The notes beneath the pieces are model-generated. The model saw only the letters and a list, made by a program, of their open reading frames with translations, made no database searches and was not told the origin of the DNA. A DNA stretch of 64,000 nt from NCBI RefSeq assembly GCF_017302275.1, contig NZ_JAFLDR010000015.1, positions 1-64,000 of the forward strand. The letters run 5' to 3'. Positions 62,752 to 64,000 of the stretch are shown in pieces. Source of the DNA: Sulfuritalea sp. Lineage in GTDB: Bacteria > Pseudomonadota > Gammaproteobacteria > Burkholderiales > Rhodocyclaceae. How positions within the stretch are numbered: the first letter of the stretch is position 1; every line of letters starts with the position of its first letter. The position numbers and the translations under genes were made by a program.

Positions 62752-64000
62752 ATGTCGCTCGCAGTCCTCCGCTCGCGAGCGTTGGCGGGCCTCGCGGCCC
62801 CGGAAGTCACGGTCGAAGTCCATCTCGCCGCTGGGCTACCGTCATTTACCCTGGTCGGACTGCCCGATACCGAAGTCAAGGAGGCGCGTGACCGTGTGCG
62901 CGCCGCGATCCAGAACTGCGGCTTCGAGTTTCCGCAACGCCGCATCACCGTGAACCTCGCCCCGGCCGATTTGCCCAAGGAATCCGGCCGCTTCGACCTG
63001 CCGATCGCACTGGGCATCCTGGTCGCCTCGGGGCAGGTCAAGGCGGCGAACCTGGACGAACACGAATTCGCCGGCGAACTGGCGCTGTCGGGCGACCTGC
63101 GCGCGGTGCGCGGCACGCTGGCCATGTGCGCTGCGATCCATTGCCAGGCCGGCAGCGGCGGCGCGCGCGCCTTCGTCCTGCCGCTGGAAAGTGCGCCGGA
63201 AGCGGCCCTGATCGAGGGCATGAACATCCTGCCGGCGCGCACCCTGCTGCAGGTCTGCGCCCACCTCGTCGGCCGTGAGATCCTGGCTCCGTTCGCCGTA
63301 TCGCCAGCGCCGACTCTTGCATGGTATCCGGATCTCGCCGAGGTCAAGGGCCAGGCGCAGGCCAAGCGCGCGCTGGAAGTCGCCGCTGCCGGCGGCCACA
63401 GCCTGCTCATGAGCGGGCCGCCCGGCGCCGGCAAGTCGATGCTGGCACAACGCCTGCCCGGCCTGATGCCGCCGATGACCGACGCCGAAGCGCTGGAGTC
63501 CGCCGCAGTGCATTCGCTGGCTGGAAGCTTCACGCTCGCGCAGTGGAAGCAGCGTCCGTTTCGCGCGCCGCACCATTCCGCATCGAGTGCCGCCTTGGTC
63601 GGGGGCGGTGGTACGCCGCGACCGGGCGAGATCTCGCTGGCACATCACGGCACGCTGTTCCTCGACGAATTGCCGGAGTTCCAGCGCGGCGTGCTCGAAG
63701 CCCTGCGCGAACCGCTGGAAAGCGGACTGATCCACATCGCCCGCGCCGCGCGCCGCGCTGAATTCCCCGCGCGCTTCCAACTCGTCGCGGCGATGAACCC
63801 CTGCCCCTGTGGCTGGCTCGGACATGCCTCCGGCAAATGCCGCTGCACCCCGGACCAGGTTGCACGCTATCGCGGCAAGCTGTCGGGACCCTTGCTCGAT
63901 CGCATCGACCTGATGCTCGACGTGCCTGCAGTGGCCGAAGCCGACCTCGCCGCGCGCGGCGACGGTGAATCCTCGGCCATCGTGCGCGCTCGCGTGGGTG
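62752..64000 (+). CDS. comM: YifB/ComM-family Mg-chelatase-like ATPase (partial)
   Basis: 416 codons are visible and the frame is open to the right edge. The N-terminal Lon-like domain begins LAVLRSRALAGLAAPEVTVE; the AAA+ core has Walker A MSGPPGAGKSMLA, Walker B GTLFLDELPEF and the arginine-rich CPCGWLGHASGKCRCT zinc-like segment. ComM is a branch-migration helicase for natural transformation recombination. Codons ~181-189 (AVSPAPTLA) in the linker between the two domains are a motif copy. Confidence 0.93.
   Translation, partial: MSLAVLRSRALAGLAAPEVTVEVHLAAGLPSFTLVGLPDTEVKEARDRVRAAIQNCGFEFPQRRITVNLAPADLPKESGRFDLPIALGILVASGQVKAANLDEHEFAGELALSGDLRAVRGTLAMCAAIHCQAGSGGARAFVLPLESAPEAALIEGMNILPARTLLQVCAHLVGREILAPFAVSPAPTLAWYPDLAEVKGQAQAKRALEVAAAGGHSLLMSGPPGAGKSMLAQRLPGLMPPMTDAEALESAAVHSLAGSFTLAQWKQRPFRAPHHSASSAALVGGGGTPRPGEISLAHHGTLFLDELPEFQRGVLEALREPLESGLIHIARAARRAEFPARFQLVAAMNPCPCGWLGHASGKCRCTPDQVARYRGKLSGPLLDRIDLMLDVPAVAEADLAARGDGESSAIVRARVG
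63294..63317 (+). repeat. 24-bp interspersed motif in the comM linker
   Basis: CGCCGT, ATC, GCCAGCGCCGACTCT: one mismatch. It falls exactly in the linker between the Lon-like and AAA+ domains and encodes AVSPAPTL. Confidence 0.7.

Overview
The window is about 64 kb of a high-GC (roughly 65%) bacterial chromosome. Gene content points to a betaproteobacterium, probably of the Rhodocyclales/Sterolibacteriaceae type. The indicators are class I phaC, a torF-glnK-amtB nitrogen operon with a sigma-54 promoter, a LiuR-controlled leucine/isovalerate operon, the apbC-metG neighbourhood and a CHASE2/Mla-like operon. This placement is inference from gene order, not a database match.

Layout. 1-2.7 kb is an AT-rich defence island: a 5'-partial DpnI-like methyl-directed restriction enzyme, an AIPR-type protein with an Mrr-like nuclease motif, and a small membrane protein. 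2.8-6.4 kb holds an accessory hypothetical gene, a PLP amino-acid decarboxylase and dcd. 6.4-9.97 kb is a biotin locus (bioD divergent from bioA-bioF) bracketed by inverted copies of a three-hairpin repeat. 10-15 kb holds apbC, a PIN toxin-antitoxin pair, a composite repeat, metG and acyP. 15-20 kb is a tightly overlapping operon: CHASE2 pseudo-cyclase, MlaE, a P-loop-less ABC ATPase relative, MlaD and a TPR lipoprotein. 20-31 kb holds a small HTH protein, two hotdog thioesterases, a periplasmic caspase-like protein, a cupin, dnaE, an orphan ParA, a quinone reductase and a soluble reductive-dehalogenase homologue. 31-37 kb holds maeB, a second ParA-like gene, a second toxin-antitoxin pair with a palindromic operator and a type II restriction-modification pair.

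37-53.4 kb is one long leftward catabolic unit for leucine/isovalerate and related acyl-CoAs: liuR, isovaleryl-CoA dehydrogenase, hotdog thioesterases, a GNAT-carbonic anhydrase fusion, thiolase, crotonase, acyl-CoA dehydrogenase, both methylcrotonyl-CoA carboxylase subunits, methylglutaconyl-CoA hydratase and HMG-CoA lyase. It starts at a striking LiuR-type palindrome and is interrupted by a VapBC pair. Rightward from the same intergenic region run a beta-lactamase-fold hydrolase, phaC and a PIN gene. Together they link acetyl-CoA-producing catabolism to polyhydroxyalkanoate storage. 57-64 kb holds a Sel1-repeat protein, a ChaN-like lipoprotein, the amtB-glnK-torF nitrogen operon, ubiK and the start of comM.

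The most unusual signal is a 24-bp interspersed motif: CGCCGT, three variable bases, then GCCAGCGCCGACTTT. About 16 exact or decayed copies occur. Eleven lie in or overlap coding regions, several at termini, linkers or an apparent in-frame insertion. In two intergenic places inverted copies bracket hairpin-rich segments, as in a miniature mobile element. No rRNA, tRNA or CRISPR array was recognised.
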